6,326 nt of DNA from NCBI GenBank assembly GCA_017416055.1, contig JAFQDI010000119.1:1-6326 (forward strand), given 5' to 3'. The position numbers and the translations under genes are program-made. The notes under the pieces are model-generated. The model did no database searches and was not told the origin of the DNA. It saw only the letters and a list, made by a program, of their open reading frames with translations. This stretch comes from Lachnospiraceae bacterium (GTDB lineage Bacteria; Bacillota_A; Clostridia; Lachnospirales; Lachnospiraceae). Below, in pieces: positions 4,843 through 6,326 of this stretch (its first letter is position 1; each line of letters opens with the position of its first letter).

Positions 4843-6326
4843 ATGTGTGGAATAGTTGGATTTACGGGTGATCATCAGGCGGCACCGATTCTTTTGGATG
4901 GACTGTCAAAATTGGAGTACAGAGGCTATGATTCTGCGGGACTGGCGGTGCGCGACGGGGAGGCAGAAGCCGAGGTGGTCAAGGCGAAGGGAAGGCTGAA
5001 ATCACTGATCGAGAAAACAGATGGTGGCCGGGCACTGAAGGGCAGTTGCGGTATTGGTCATACACGTTGGGCGACCCATGGAGAACCCTCCGAGACGAAT
5101 GCACACCCTCATTCCAGCGAGGATATGTCGGTGATTGCCGTGCACAACGGAATCATTGAGAACTATCAGGAATTGAAAGAGAAGCTGGTGAAGAGCGGTT
5201 ATCGTTTTTACTCCCAGACTGATACGGAAGTTGCGGTCAAGCTGATTGACTATTATTACAAAAAATATGCGGATGGGCCCACCTCTGCCGTTGCCCGCGC
5301 GATGATGCGTATCCGAGGCTCCTATGCGCTGGCGGTGATGTTCACAGATTATCCCGGAGAGATTTATGTTGCCCGAAAAGACAGTCCGATGATCATCGGA
5401 ATCGAGGACGGTGAGACTTATGTGGCCTCAGACGTGCCCGCGATTCTCAAGTACACCAGAAAGGTTTACTACATCGGGAACATGGAGATTGCCCGTCTGG
5501 AAAAGGGAAAGGCAACGTTCTTTAATGTTGACCGGGAGCAGATCGAAAAAGAACTGACCGAGATCAAATGGGATGCTGAGGCGGCAGAGAAAGCCGGCTT
5601 TGAGCACTTTATGATGAAGGAGATTCACGAGCAGCCGAAGGCAGTCTCCGACACGTTAAATTCGGTGATTGACGGTGGGAAAATCAATCTTTCCGCAGTT
5701 GGACTCAGCGAAGATGAGATCAAGCAGATCAGTCAGATTTACATTGTTGCCTGTGGATCTGCCTATCATGTGGGCATCGCGGCACAGTACGTGATCGAGG
5801 ATCTGGCGAAGATTCCGGTGCGGGTGGAACTGGCCAGCGAATTCCGTTATCGCAGTCCGTTGTTAGACAGGAATGGCCTGGTAATTATTGTCAGTCAATC
5901 CGGAGAGACGGCGGATAGTCTGGCAGCTCTTCGCGAGGCGAAAGAACGAGGAGTGAAGACATTAGCCATTGTCAATGTGGTTGGATCATCCATTGCCAGG
6001 GAGGCAGACAATGTATTTTACACGTTGGCGGGACCTGAGATTGCGGTGGCGACGACCAAAGCATATAGCACGCAGTTGATTGCATCTTATCTGCTGGCAG
6101 TGGAGTTCGCGCGGGTGCGGGGAGAACTGGCAGAAGATGAATATTCAGCATTGGTTGCGGAACTTCTGACATTGCCGGACAAGATAAAGAAGCTGTTGGA
6201 TGACAAGGAGCGTATCCAGTGGTTTGCGTCCAAATATGCCAACGCGAGGGACATTTTCTTCATCGGAAGAGGAATCGACTATGCGATCAGCATGGAGGGC
6301 AGCCTGAAGATGAAGGAGATCAGCTA
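4843..6326 (+). CDS. glmS: Glutamine--fructose-6-phosphate aminotransferase (GlmS), 3' truncated by the window
   Basis: The enzyme makes glucosamine-6-phosphate from fructose-6-phosphate and glutamine, the first step towards UDP-GlcNAc for peptidoglycan. The frame is open for 494 codons plus two bases to the window edge; the family is about 600 residues, so roughly the last 110 are missing. The protein begins MCGIVGF, so Cys2 becomes the N-terminal nucleophile of the class II glutamine amidotransferase domain. That domain also shows EYRGYDSAG (25-33), GHTRWATHG (72-80) and HNGIIEN (101-107). The first SIS domain has ACGSAYHVG (303-311), SQSGETADS (351-359) and TTKAYSTQ (404-411). The second begins near 465 and includes EGSLKMKEIS (485-494), which aligns with the catalytic EGALKLKEIS of the family (Glu485, Lys489, Glu492 equivalents). 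It has its own promoter and AAAGGA ribosome binding site. Confidence 0.97.
   Translation, partial: MCGIVGFTGDHQAAPILLDGLSKLEYRGYDSAGLAVRDGEAEAEVVKAKGRLKSLIEKTDGGRALKGSCGIGHTRWATHGEPSETNAHPHSSEDMSVIAVHNGIIENYQELKEKLVKSGYRFYSQTDTEVAVKLIDYYYKKYADGPTSAVARAMMRIRGSYALAVMFTDYPGEIYVARKDSPMIIGIEDGETYVASDVPAILKYTRKVYYIGNMEIARLEKGKATFFNVDREQIEKELTEIKWDAEAAEKAGFEHFMMKEIHEQPKAVSDTLNSVIDGGKINLSAVGLSEDEIKQISQIYIVACGSAYHVGIAAQYVIEDLAKIPVRVELASEFRYRSPLLDRNGLVIIVSQSGETADSLAALREAKERGVKTLAIVNVVGSSIAREADNVFYTLAGPEIAVATTKAYSTQLIASYLLAVEFARVRGELAEDEYSALVAELLTLPDKIKKLLDDKERIQWFASKYANARDIFFIGRGIDYAISMEGSLKMKEIS

Noticed and set aside
4562..4843. A 93-codon minus-strand frame across the glycosylase end, terminator and glmS promoter
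   Set aside because: It spans a strong terminator and a promoter on the other strand, has no ribosome binding site, and its sequence is low-complexity Phe/Leu/Ser.

Overview
The window reads as a chromosomal stretch from a Gram-positive Firmicute, most likely a clostridium of the Lachnospiraceae type. The reasons are strong GGAGG-type ribosome binding sites, near-consensus sigma-A promoters, intrinsic terminators, medium GC, and the protein types present: an Lsa/CplR-like ABC-F protein, a ferredoxin-tailed aldo/keto reductase and a hypoxanthine-DNA-glycosylase-like protein. The taxonomic call is inference from protein style, not a database match. No insertion sequence, integrase, tRNA, rRNA or CRISPR array is visible.

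Layout. Positions 1-64 hold the probable 3' tail of an upstream gene, closed by a strong intrinsic terminator (85-131). Positions 133-407 contain no intact gene; the minus strand has what may be a frameshifted gene remnant with two heptad repeats. At 408-436 there is an almost perfect extended -10 promoter, followed by a leader of about 270 nt. The leader opens with a three-codon reading frame (Met-Leu-Ile, 466-477) that has its own Shine-Dalgarno sequence, and continues with several mutually exclusive RNA pairings. It ends at an ABC-F gene of the antibiotic-resistance (ribosome protection) type, 715-2268. Short leader peptides with attenuators are the usual control system for such genes, so this is the most interesting part of the window.

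Three more plus-strand genes follow closely: an aldo/keto reductase with a C-terminal iron-sulfur region (2307-3329), a NagD-type HAD phosphatase (3360-4133) and a uracil-DNA-glycosylase-superfamily protein of the hypoxanthine-DNA glycosylase kind (4118-4612). The last overlaps the HAD gene by 16 bp. A 16-bp-stem terminator at 4638-4683 closes this unit. Gaps are 38 bp, 30 bp and an overlap, with no obvious internal promoter or terminator, so the four genes may be co-transcribed from the ABC-F promoter.

A separate sigma-A promoter (4731-4759) drives glmS, glucosamine-6-phosphate synthase, which runs off the right edge after 494 complete codons. The glmS ribozyme often found upstream of this gene in Firmicutes is not recognisable here. 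No shared pathway links the genes; the unit looks like a drug-inducible protection gene placed in front of housekeeping oxidoreductase, phosphatase and DNA-repair functions.
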